Under the pieces are notes generated by a model, which saw only the letters and a list, made by a program, of their open reading frames with translations, ran no database searches and was not told the origin of the DNA. Shown piece by piece: positions 34,161-44,440 of a stretch of 64,000 nucleotides of DNA (its first letter is position 1; each line of letters opens with the position of its first letter). Source of the DNA: Rhizophagus clarus. Its lineage: Eukaryota; Glomeromycota; Glomeromycetes; Glomerales; Glomeraceae. Position numbers and translations under genes: made by a program. The stretch is from assembly GCA_015698045.1 (NCBI GenBank), contig BLAL01000156.1, positions 1,302,001-1,366,000 on the forward strand. Direction: 5' to 3'.

Positions 34161-34814
34161 TCAAGAAATTTTTTTTTTTGTTAATGTATTTTATAATATT
34201 ACAGTATTTTACGTTCTATTTTTTTTTTCTAAAGGAGTGGTAAAATTTTGAAGTACTATTTTTTATATTTATATTTTTTGTTTTTGAAATTTTATATTTG
34301 TTATATTAAACTAAAAAATTCGGTTTTAATTTTTTTATATTAAAAGTAAATTAATAAAAAAAGATTTTTCCGTTTTGAAATAACTGTTAGGTATCATTTA
34401 TTTTTTCAAGTTATAAAAGGGGAAAAATAAACCTTTTTTTCGTGCGAACTTATTTATACGACGGAGACATACGATAATTAACCGTTTCACGTGACGGCTT
34501 AATTGCTGCAATGATTGGCAGATAATTAATTTAATTAATTGGTTCACCCAGACCGATTTATAATAAACAACACTTATGCGTGTTTTTACCCATATCGATC
34601 TGTTTGGTTATACATTTCTTCGATCAAGAAATGAACAGGGCTATTGTTAAGCCGGTCCTGATCATGCGTAATAAAAATTAGATTTTTTACTTTTTTTATC
34701 CTTTATAAAAACAATTTCCCATACACGTCATTTATACTCAATTTACATCCTTATAACAAAACGAAGCTTTAGCAAATCTTAATATTAAAAAATTTTTGAA
34801 ATCTTATGAATATG
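34161..34814. other. intergenic, end of array unit 1
   Basis: No gene. 34500-34640 has ACCGATTTATAATAA and CATATCGATCTGTTTGG, an imperfect inverted pair suggesting a small decayed foldback element. Confidence 0.4.
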
Positions 34815-35022
34815 GTACCGCACTCCTTAAGATACCCCGAGTATAATACAAAATACCTGTCTAAAAATTATATAGTACCCGTGGGTACTTTGTGCGATAT
34901 ACGGCCAAAATTAGCTTTTTTTTACCAGAATTAAAATATTTAAGCTGTATATTATACCCGGGTCATTTAATATGGGGGTATTCTCAAAAAGGGATATCTT
35001 AAACAGTGCGATACGGTAAAGT
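34815..35022. mobile_element. short inverted-repeat element (MITE-like)
   Basis: Left end GTACCGCACTCCTTAAGATACCCC; right end, inverted, TTACCGTATCGCACTGTTTAAGATATCCC (given in parts here: CCGCACT/CGCACTG and TTAAGATA). The interior has CGTGGGTACTTTGTGCGATATACGG. Non-coding. The ends match only imperfectly, so limits are approximate. Confidence 0.5.
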
Positions 35023-35345
35023 TTTATTCTTTATAATCACAATTCAATACAGTAAATACAATTATAATGCCTATACTAATTTTAATCAAATTATGCATCC
35101 AATATCACATAAATCCAAAAATTCTAATGAATTTACATCAACTCCAAATTATTTGAGTATCCATAATATCAAAATATTCTTTATTCATTCGATTATAATA
35201 TTTTCAACAATAGTTTCATTTGTGATAGAAATCTATGGTTGGCAATCATATTAAATGTTATAACAACCACGGAACAACTTGAGCTGATAATAAAATCACA
35301 TATTTACCTTCCAGATTTAAGACCAACGTTATTGTTTGAACCATC

Positions 35346-35666
35346 ACTGAAAATTAGTGCTCCTACCGGGTCATGTCGGGTCGGGTTTTGAAGATATACC
35401 CGACCCGACCTAAGTGAAAAAAATCAAGACCCTAAACTCGACCCGAGTATGGCTTGACCCGACATCCCGGGTCTAAACCCGAATTTTTAAGGAAAAAAAC
35501 ACATTTATTATAATTAATTAGTAATCGATCAATAACTCGGGTAAACCGGGTCGGGTCATGCGGGTCACCGGGTCATAAAAATTATTAAACTCGACCCGAG
35601 CTTTTAAGTCGGGTCGGGTCGCATAACCCGGGTTAACTCGTATCGATCGGAGCACTACTGAAAATT
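35346..35666. mobile_element. 301 bp AGTGCTCC inverted-repeat element with 10 bp target duplication
   Basis: Element 35356-35656 begins AGTGCTCCTACCGGGTC and ends ATCGGAGCACT; the outer 8 bases are exact inverses and most of the rest is made of GGGTCGGGT/ACCCGACCC words. ACTGAAAATT stands on both sides (35346-35355 and 35657-35666). The paralogous sites near 28468 and 45490 read CATCACTGAAAATTGGCT without insert, so these are pre-insertion sites. A 10 bp duplication points to the Mutator-like (MULE) group, but no transposase is present. Confidence 0.88.
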
Positions 35667-37045
35667 GGCTTGAAAATTATGGCCAGGAGAAATAATATCA
35701 TTATTTGTTATATGATTAGACGTGAATTGCTGATAATTATTACGACCAGTAAAAATGCTTGTATGCGCAAGAATTACAAAAAATAATAAGGCTGGCTCCT
35801 GTTCCAGTAGTTCTTCTGATCTTTAACACATGCTTATTTTCACAACAAAACTTGTATCTAATACCTTCATGACAACCTTCAGCCCCAAGAGAATTAGAGA
35901 AGCATCAGAATCAAAAGTCACACATAAACTAATTAAACAAAAAGTCCATATCCCGAGATTTGCCACATACTCTGTTAATAAAAGAAATTTGTTAATGATT
36001 TTAGAATTGAAGTTGTAGCAATAGAAAAATCATGAAGTTTATACCAAAGTTGAATGAATTGTGCTCTCGTATTCTTTCGTGATATAATACGTGAAATAAA
36101 TTCGTTGCCTCTGCATCCATGATTGTTAAACTATCTAATTTACTACTATAGCTTGAATAACAGACTAACTTATGATAATATGCAAGAACTATTAAAGTAC
36201 ACCCAAAACTAAATCTTTAGCATTAAGGACAGTTTCAATTGAACCTATTTCGCAATTAATATCTTCAGTATAACTATGGGTATACTGTATCTTTTATAAA
36301 TTTTCTTCAACCCGTAAACTAAACGCTTCTTTCAGCATGGCATACCGGCTTCTTCGCCATTTGAACCTTGAAGTAATAAATAATGAAAAAATCTACCTAC
36401 GCATGCATACACGATAATGATTTTTTTCACGCAGATATATATATATATATACATATATATGTGTTTAGAATGTTTCAAGTTCTTAAAAAAACAAATAAAT
36501 TAATTATTTAATTAGGAAAAGAGGAAATTTATAGATACATATACATATATATTATAATAAAATAAAGATTTCTTACGCCAAAAAAAGTAATATTTTATAG
36601 CTTTTTTTCATCAGCGCATCTTTTTACAGGAGTGGAAATTACCTTGTGTATTTTGTATTTTTGTGCTAATCTATCATAGTAGTATAACATTTTAACCTAC
36701 TCTTTTTCAAAAAAAAAAGAAAAATTCATCGTAAGAATGACCTTAAGCTAAAATTAATTTATTGTATAGGCCCAGTTTGGCCTAATTGTATGAGTTTCAC
36801 AAACCTTAATCCTAGTTTTTTTCACTAAAAAGACCTAATTTTTTTTGTTAAATAAATATAAAAAAAAAGATACTGAAGTTTTAATAAGTTTTTTTAATGG
36901 ATTTTATTTTATTAAATGAATGAGAAACATCAATAATTTATTTCTTATTATTCTTATTAGTACAAAATAAAATATATTAGAAAAAATTTTTTCTTTTAAT
37001 ACTAATTTTTTTTTTCCTTTGTCACATTTTTTTAAATGGACATTT
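35667..37045. repeat. middle block of duplicated array unit 2
   Basis: Counterpart of 28480-30060 and 45500-47100: CCAGGAGAAATAATATCATT, AATTACAAAAAATAA, CACATGCTTATTTTCA, GCCTCTGCATCCAT, AGCATTAAGGACAGTTTCAA, GCATGCATACACGATA, ATTACCTTGTGTATTTTG and TAGGCCCAGTTTGGCCTAA. The 62-codon frame 35830-36018 (starting MLIFTTKLVSNTFMTTFS) is interrupted in the other copies; I do not call it a gene. Confidence 0.7.
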
Positions 37046-37165
37046 TGAGTAAGGTTAGATCGGCTCTGGCAAAGACCAGTTCTGATCAGTCCTGGGACCG
37101 GTCCGGTCTTTACGATCTTCAGTCCATAATTCGAGGACCGGTCCAGACCAGGCCCGATTTATATA
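37046..37165. repeat. GC-rich GGACCGGTCC inverted-word cluster
   Basis: GGGACCGGTCCGGTC at 37099 and GAGGACCGGTCCAGACC at 37131 lie in an otherwise A+T-rich stretch absent from the paralogous part of units 1 and 3. Probably a small inserted element or its remnant. Ends not determined. Confidence 0.45.
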
Positions 37166-38590
37166 AATTTCTTTTTACTCAATAAATAGAAAAATGACGT
37201 AAATCATTTAATTATTTCAATTTACTTACCAGTTATCATTTCAATTTTTTCACATTAATATCTGACAAAAAATATATATATAGCCAATTTATCAAACATC
37301 AATTAATATAAGATTCAATACTTATATTATAATGCAATCAATTATCATTAAAAACAAGAAATAGAGTTATTGGAAAGGGAGCTGGAAGCCCTTCAACTAT
37401 TGCCATAACAAACATTACATGATTTTAATTAAACGTAACTGAAATTTGTGATTGATAAGTTCAGTCATTATAGAGAATTTCGAATATGAGCAGAATGAAG
37501 AGGAATATCCTATTGGTATCTAAATCTGCTCATTTTTATCTTAATTTTGAAATAACTTTTATCAGATAAAATTATTTGGGATATTTGGGATATTTTGCGT
37601 TGAAACCTGGAAGGGTGTTTCGCTCATTTAAAAAAGAATCAGATTATTTTCGTACAAACGAAAATTCCAGAATATGAAATTGAAAGCGTATGAAGGAAAT
37701 GTTGATATGATAAATTAAAAATCAGTCTAAGCAACGGTCATAATAATAGATTACTCATGAATCATATGTTTTTACTTTGAGCTTAGCAGTTCTTTTTGTA
37801 ATTTGCTTTAATTGATTCAATCTCTCACTTAGTAAACAGTAACCACAAGCATTTTAAAAATCTTGAATTTTTATCTTTTTCTTTTTTAGCGTTAGCTTCT
37901 TTATCCCTTTGTCTTTTATTTGGGTTAATTTATTTATTTATTTCTCTTTGAGTTTATGATTTTGGTTGATTCAGTCTTTTATAAATGTAAATATGAATTT
38001 TATTTACCGGTTAGTGATCAAAGATCAAAAAATTAAATGTTTGTGTGAATTGTAGGTAATCAAATTTCTAAAAATTCTGCATAACTTATGTGATCACCAT
38101 ATGTCACATGATAACTTAATTCGTCAAATGGTTACATACCGCTTTAAACTTTAACTATAAAAATGCAAAAAAAGTTGAAGTTCACCCCAGAAGCTGACAA
38201 TACATGACAATTTAAACTTGTAGTATATGTTGTTATAAAACTTCTTTGTGATATAAACAATCTAATCAATTTAGTAGAACTTCTAACATTAAAGTAAAGC
38301 CAAAACAACTATTTGTAAAGATTTTAGAGATTGATACTAATGAATAATCAATATTTAAAAAAGACTTAACTAGTGTAGATTTTAATTGCTGATATAATAG
38401 CATTAGATGATGATCCAGAAAAACATTCATTGACTTACTAAGGTGAAACCGTGAAGTGACGGCCGTTATTATATTTTTGTAAATCTCTTACAAAGAGACT
38501 AGAAAACACGAATCTGTTGAAAACAAAGAGACAGAATACCAGTTGTGCGATTTAATTGCAATTGTCGATTTTACTTTTACAAAAAAAAAA
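37166..38590. other. region specific to unit 2, no gene
   Basis: I see no counterpart in units 1 or 3 and no supported gene. 37375-37700 and 38430-38580 are somewhat less A+T-rich and may be relics of inserted sequence. Confidence 0.4.
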
Positions 38591-39062
38591 TGTTTTGGAA
38601 TTTTAGATACAACCATTTTCTTATGAAAGATATGTTGTTATATTTTTTTGAATTTTTTATTCTTATTCTTAAAAAATAGAATGTTTTCATTATTTTATTA
38701 TTTTAAAATTTTTTTCAAAATGAGGAAAAAATAAATAAATAAATATAGAAAGTGATCTCAATTTTATTTTATAAATTTGATGAAAAGCTATCAATTTTGT
38801 TCTTATGAAAAGAAAGTTTTATATTAAAAAAAAATAGGTATTTCAATATTCTTTTTGAATTTTAGGTACAACTCCATTCTTATTATTATGAAAAGAGGAA
38901 AAAAAAAAATAAATCAAAAATGGAAAGTAATTTCCATTTTTATTTTGATAATTTTTCAATATAACCTTCATTTTTATGAAAAAAGAAAAAATTCAAATCA
39001 AAAATGGAAGGTGATTCCCATTTTTATTTTTCCAAAGTTCTTTGAATTTTTTTGATACAGCC
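38590..39062. repeat. tandem repeats with AAATCAAAAATGGAAAGT units
   Basis: Imperfect repeats of about 65-130 bp: GGAATTTTAGATACAACCAT, GAATTTTAGGTACAACTCCA, TTTTTCAATATAACCTTCAT, each followed by a TTTTTATGAAAAGA word and AATCAAAAATGGAA(A/G)GT with CCATTTTTATTTT. The last two units are the most alike. Non-coding. Confidence 0.65.
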
Positions 39063-39361
39063 AACAATAACAATATAAAATTATTTGCGACTTTTTTTAT
39101 CCAAATTTGGAATTTTGATTAGATTAAAATACGCCCAATTTTTCATTTCAAGACATGATGGTACAAAAAATGTCTCATAATTTGTTATGTATTGATGATC
39201 ATCTCATTGTTACTGCGAGTCTGCGACGCATACGATCTAAAATATTTCCTAATATATGGAATTTGTATAATGCAGGGGATTTTAAATTTTCATTGTGGCT
39301 AAACTTTTATCCGTAAACACGTGACTTATTTTATGATCCCAAAAGCTTTAATGTGCATAGC

Positions 39362-39403
39362 ATTGCGTATGATTGCGTATGATTGCGTATGACTGCGTAT
39401 GAA
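39362..39403. repeat. 10 bp minisatellite GCGTATGATT
   Basis: Four near-perfect direct copies: GCGTATGATT, GCGTATGATT, GCGTATGACT, GCGTATGA. Too short to be informative except as a potential length-variable marker. Confidence 0.9.
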
Positions 39404-39479
39404 ACTTCGGAGCAAAAATCAATTGGGTGGTCCGTTCTTTTACAAATAGCTGTAATACGATATTAACCAATACAGGTAA

Positions 39480-41300
39480 ATTTATGTATAGGTTAAATCA
39501 CAAGATTTTTTTTTCATAAAGCCACAATTTACTAGTGGATTTATGGATAATTTACAAAGGAAGTTATCTCCGTAATAATTTCAAAGCTAATAATGAAAGC
39601 TTTCTATTTATAAGTCTCTTAAAAAGTAAACGCAAAAAGGTCAAATCCGACTTGAGTTTAGAATGTTTTTTTTTGTTCAGTAATAATAAACAAGAAGTAA
39701 TGATTAAAATATTTAAAATAAAATTTTAAACAAGTTTAAATTCAGGGTTCTTTATAGTACAAAACGGGTTATAACTTATGAATGAACGACAAATTGGGTT
39801 TATTTGTTTTCTAATTATGTTTAGTTACCATAACGTAATGCTGCGGTGTATAGTTCAGTATTATTCTTGTCAAACAAAAGTAACAATGAATCCAAAAACA
39901 ATGAACATTTCCAAAATGAAGGAAAAAGCGACAGACAAAGTAAGTTATTTATAGTTTGATTACTTTTGTACTTCAAATGTTATTAATACTTAATTTGGTG
40001 TACAAAGTCCGAATTTTTTTTTTTTTTTGATGACGAGTATTATTTGTTATTATTTGTATGATGGTCTTTGTTTATTTGATGCCAAATATTGGTTAATGAT
40101 AACTCATTCTGTGAACTCTGAGTTGACCCGAAAACCTAATTGGCGTAAAAAAAAAAAACTAGTTTTCGGGTTTATGTTTATCGATAACATAGCCTGATGT
40201 GCTTTATATGGGAGGTGGCTGACACATTTTTTTCATTGAAAGGTTACATTTTTTTATTTTAAAACATCCATATTTGAACGATCGATTTTCGCTATTGGGT
40301 AAAATTACAATTTAATTTGCATATGAATTAAAATTCATACAAATACACATTAGCTTCATTAACTTTTTTTCCTGATTTTCAGAGATACGATTTTCAAATT
40401 TTGACACTTTTGATCCAATCATCCAAACGTTACATCATACAATTTATTCTTAAATGTAAAAATCTACTTGTTGCACGAACTTAATAATATATATGATTGA
40501 TGAATTTTTATATAGAAATAAAAGAACCTTGCCTCATACTTATTTCTTTCATAGTCTTTTTTTGGCGTCAAATCCGTGCGCATGAACATTATTGAAAAAG
40601 ATTTTACGCAACACAAAAAACAGGTTATCATTATTAAGGAACCAATAGAATCATTTTCTCTGATTTCTATTTCGTATTTGGAAAATAATGTATTAAAATT
40701 AGTCGCGCCACGGATCCAAAAAAAATTAGTAGTGCCACAGATTATAAATTGCACAAATAAAATGTGACAAATTTATTGAAACAAAGAATCAAACTTTACT
40801 TGTTTAATATAGAACTTTTTTTAAAAAAAGATCTACTCTCGTAATTAATGATATTTGGATAAATACACCAATTAAGCCACTAACATATGAATAGTCTGAA
40901 ATTTTAAGTTTAACCTTCAAGCTCATATTCAGCCACACCATAAGTCATTTCGGGTTACACTTGGATTTTCGGGTTCAGTGTGCAGATTCTTTATTCATTT
41001 TGTTTATGGAAATTTGTTTTATATATTGTATAGACACAATGTAATAAAATAAACAATTGCCGTAGATTTCTTTTTTGTTTGTTTACATTTACGTTACATT
41101 ATTTTAAATATTAAAATTTTTTTCGCATATATTTAGAACATACTAGATCAGAAAAAAAGTTTTTTTATATAAAAACCCACACGAACTCACTCAAATATTT
41201 TTTTTTTAACAAACATTTTCATTTATAATTATAATTATTGCTATTGTTATTATTGTTATTGAAATATATATATAGTGCGATACTTCTTTTTTCCAAATTT
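39480..41300. repeat. 5' flank of array copy D, mosaic of duplicated blocks
   Basis: 39620-40370 duplicates 16260-17260 (3' flank of copy B). 40640-41150 follows the proximal 5' flank order seen at 32.6 kb and 49.8 kb only in its final part (TTTACATTTACGTTACATTA, AGATCAGAAAAAAAGT, TATAAAAACCC). 40464-40767 has open frames on both strands in the same DNA, so neither is credible. The unit upstream of D is thus a recombinant of two flanks. Confidence 0.5.
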
Positions 41301-41329
41301 ATCAAAAGTCCATATAAAAATTTCCATTA

Positions 41330-41460
41330 GTCATGTGATATACATATTTAAGTGCATATTACATCAAAAAAAAAAAGAAAGAAAAAAAATATTTTTGAAA
41401 CTTAAACGCGATACACTTAAAATTTTTAGATTTCGAATAATTCGATTTGCGAAAAAAATT
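41330..41460 (+). promoter_or_regulatory. promoter-like conserved block of array copy D
   Basis: TCATGTGATATACATATTTA, ACATCAAAAAAAAAAAG, then AACGCGATACACTTAAAAT and TTTCGAATAATTCGATTTGC. Compared with C and E it lacks the segment AAGTTTTTGATTCAGTTCTC...TTTGAAGAA, so this copy has an internal deletion of about 60 bp. Confidence 0.6.
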
Positions 41461-41489
41461 TATTATTTAAAAAAAAAAAAAAATTTAAA

Positions 41490-41982
41490 ATGGAACAACC
41501 ATCAGTCATCTATACTGGCATCCAATCTGTTAATGATATTTGCCAAGAAAAATTACGCGAAGACGAACAAAAGGAACAAGAGAAACTCGATAAAAGAAAA
41601 TGGTGAGTTTTGAGTATTACATATATTATCTGTATGATCAACTTTATTTAGCTTTTCACCCGAAAAAAATTTATGTAAAAATTGGAGGAGACATATATAT
41701 ATATATATAATTACTTTTAACAATTGCTCTCTTTTTAATTTTCATCATTTTCTTTGCTACTCCATTAGTTCCCCGTATCAAAGAAAGAATATTGATACCA
41801 AACAGACTCCCATGATTAAATCTTCATCCTATTTCAATCTTATACTTCATAAGCGTAGAAGTAATCGACAAATGAGACGCGTCAATGCTCCTACATTATT
41901 AAATCTTATTCAACAATTGTCGAGACAAAATACAACCGATCCATTCGCTACCCAAATCTTTAATGGTTCCAATTTTTTCTAA
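41490..41982 (+). CDS. array copy D: small basic two-exon protein, QIFNGSNFF family
   Basis: Exons 41490-41602 and 41769-41982 give 108 residues. Exon 1 encodes MEQPSVIYTGIQSVNDICQ and EKLREDEQKEQEKLDKRK. The donor is GTGAGT, the acceptor TCCATTAG; the phase-2 join makes Cys. Exon 2: SPYQRKNIDTKQTPMIKSS, YFNLILHKRRSNRQMRR, NAPTLLNLIQQLSRQN and TTDPFATQIFNGSNFF. Exon 2 of D and C differ in only about a dozen of 71 residues, the closest pair in the array, and several differences fall in the basic patch (Leu for Arg, Asn for His). Exon 2 also lies in an open frame right through, with no stop or frameshift, which argues that the gene is still under selection or recently duplicated. No recognised domain, signal or membrane segment. 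Confidence 0.82.
41603..41768 (+). other. intron of array copy D
   Basis: 166 bp, GTGAGT donor, TCCATTAG acceptor, phase 2. It has no insertion and serves as the reference for the insertion in copy C. A short (AT)n run lies at 41693-41708. Confidence 0.75.
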
Positions 41983-42079
41983 GGATTATTATATTTGCCT
42001 AATAATAATATTTATTCCCTTCTATTGTTCAAATATCGTCCCTTCACGTACATTTAATTAATCGTCATTCTTATTTCAT

Positions 42080-42250
42080 GAATTCGTTAATATGCAAAAT
42101 CTGATTATGACAAATACTTCAAATGTCGACGACAATCCCCACACTTTCGAAATTAATGACCTTTTTCGTATTTACCGATTTCTCCATTTTTTTTTTTTTA
42201 AAGAAAAAATTATTGTTACGACGTTTTATTATAGCATACCTGCAAGAAAA
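42080..42250 (+). promoter_or_regulatory. conserved downstream block of array copy D
   Basis: ATATGCAAAATCTGATTATG at about 42090, ACACTTTCGAAATTAATGA, CCTTTTTCGTATTTACCG, then TACGACGTTTTATTATA. Same order and spacing as after C and E. The 117-codon open frame through this block (42092-42445) is very hydrophobic, A+T-driven and not conserved in C or E, so it is not called as a gene. Confidence 0.55.
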
Positions 42251-42589
42251 TTTTTTTCGTTAATGTATTTTATAACGTTATTTTACGTTCCGTTTATTTG
42301 TTTATTTATTTTTAAGATAGTAATAAAATTTTGTGGTACTATTTTATGTATATATGTTTTTGGTTTATGTTATTCACTATTTTTCTCTTATTATTCTTTT
42401 TTTTTGAAATTTATATTTGTTATAATTAAAAAAATTCGGTTTTAATTTTTTTATCGGTATAATTAATTAAAAAAGAGGTTCCGTTTTGAAATTACTGTTA
42501 GGTATTTTCAATTATTAAACATTTTTTTGTTTGTTTTATATAATAATAGGCGTGCAATGCGCGTAAATAAATTCCACATCCAAATTTAA

Positions 42590-43226
42590 AACTTTTTATT
42601 TTGTTGAGAAATTTGTGGTTGTTGCGATTGTTGTGATTAGGAAGTTGAAATTGTTTAAATCGCAATTTTCTCAACAAATCCAACCGCAACAATTACAACA
42701 ATTACAAATTTCTCTACAAATGCGAATGAATTTGTTGAGAAAATTACAGTTGAATCGTGATTGTTGTAATTGATTCGTTAAGGAAATTGTGATTGAATTT
42801 ATTGAGAAATGTGTGATTGTTGTGATCTTTGCGGTTGAATTTGTTGAAAATTTGCGATTGAATTTATTGGGAAATTATAGTTGAATTTGTTGAGAAAATT
42901 GCGGTTGAATTTGTTGAGAAAATTGTGATTGAATTTGTTGAGAAAATTGTGATTTAATTTGTTGAGAAAATTGTGGTTGAATTTGTTGAGAAATTTGCTG
43001 ATTGAAAAGAAAAATTTTGTAGAGAAGGTTGTTGCTTATGCAAAGAAGATATCATAAAATTGTGCGGGTTTATAATAAACATCGCATATGATTTGCAAAA
43101 CAACAGTTGAGAAGAAAACAAGGGATTAGAAGCAATAAACATCCTATTGATTAATATTTTCGTTTCCTTGCGAAAAATAATGAGAAAAATCAGGACCATT
43201 ACTATCATTTTGTTGAGAAATTTCAC
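42590..43226 (-). pseudogene. decayed glutamine-rich repeat coding region (PQFSQQIQ units)
   Basis: On the + strand the period is 24 bp (TTGAATTTGTTGAGAAAATT). Read on the minus strand in one frame, the region 42890-43000 encodes FNQQISQQIQPQFSQQ, then repeated (I)(K/Q)SQFSQQ, an octapeptide IQPQFSQQ, until a stop. Upstream on that strand, 43135-43225 reads GGEISQQNDSNGPDFSHYF, then SQGNENINQ and a stop, in keeping with a Gln/Asn-rich protein. Frame changes and stops separate the parts, so it is a relic. Further degenerate repeats extend to about 42600. Alternative: a non-coding minisatellite that happens to encode Gln. Confidence 0.5.
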
Positions 43227-43258
43227 CTCCAGCTAAAAAAGTACTGTGGAGGGTTAAA

Positions 43259-43757
43259 CAGGGCGGACATCCTTATATTATTACATTATTGCCATCATAT
43301 TCGCTCATCAAATAAATAATTTTTTTTTTAATTTTTTTGCAAATTCTATTATACACTGTAAAACTGAAATAATTTTTTGTTTGGCTATTTATCCACTTCA
43401 GAACACAAAATAATCAAATTAACAAATAATTGGCATGTAATTAGCATATACATTAATTATTGAAAATTTTGGCCTAAAAGCTAACTTTTTTAATTATCTA
43501 AAATATTTTTTGTCATTAATACTTGAACACTTAAGTAACATATTTTGAAAGTTTTAAGTTTGGCCCGAAGTTTCAAAGTCAAATGAACGACATATATACG
43601 AATTATTGCCTAAAGCTAACTTTTGATCCACATTTTATTTTATCACGATACTCTTTTATTTAATTATTGATAACTCTAATTATTAAATTAAATAATAATT
43701 AAATATAATTTTTAGAACATTTGTGGCTTGGAATGAGGCTTCATACGTAGTTAATGT
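43259..43757 (+). mobile_element. hAT-like element, second copy, 3' end diverged
   Basis: Begins CAGGGCGGACATCC, the same terminus as the element 10588-11162 read in reverse. Shared interior words in order: GGCTATTTATCCACTTCAGA, ATTGAAAATTTTGGCC-type, CACTTAAGTAACATATTTTG, GTTTGGCCCGAAG, GATCCACATTTTATTTTA-type, TTAAATATAATTTTTAGAAC, GGCTTCATA. Similarity stops near 43757 before any matching right terminus, so no target duplication can be given. Confidence 0.65.
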
Positions 43758-44440
43758 CGAGGAGTGGTGGTAGACATGGTGGTACGTGGTGGCGTTAATC
43801 GTTGGGTATACCCTGGATTAGGAAATTTATTAGTAAAATCAAATCCAATTGAATGGATCAACTCAATCTAATCCAAATCGGATTTTTATAATTGCATGAT
43901 CATGGGGAAAGTTGGGCATGCGCATGATGAAAGTTGAGCAACCTTTTTGTAACTATAGAATTGAGGCGTCGACCCAAATTCAATCCAAATGAATTTGCAA
44001 TGTAGATCTAATGGATACTGTTTTACTCTAAACTTCGAATTTCTTTCAAGATCTGCACCAGAAAAATTCTTTACTAACACGTGATCTAAGAATTTTTCTA
44101 TCCTTTAATGTAAGTTTTATTACCTTGAATTTTTTTTTAGAGTGTATCATATATACAGCTTTTGAACGCGAGACACTGCGTACAGAAGTTTTATAAACAT
44201 GTATTTCTTAAGTTTCTAATCAAAATCTCCTTTTTATTGACAGAAACCTTAAAATGAATTAATTTTCCAACATGATTTGATCTTTTTAATAGAATTCAAT
44301 TTTATATTAAATTAATATTTTATACAAAAAAAAAAAAGGAATTAATTCTCATTATAAAGAATAATTTTGTATATCCTTGATATTATATGATTTTTGTGAT
44401 GTCGGAATTTCGATTAGCTAATGTTTCACATATAACATCT
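43758..44440. other. intergenic between array units 2 and 3
   Basis: No gene. 43835-43895 has AATCCAATTGAATGGATC and AATCCAAATCGGATTT, inverted words of a probable small element. The minus-strand 64-codon frame at 43886-44080 is not credible. Confidence 0.4.

Noticed and set aside
42092-42445. 117-codon hydrophobic frame after copy D
   Set aside because: It is A+T-driven (Phe, Ile, Tyr), overlaps the conserved downstream block, and the frame is broken after C and E.
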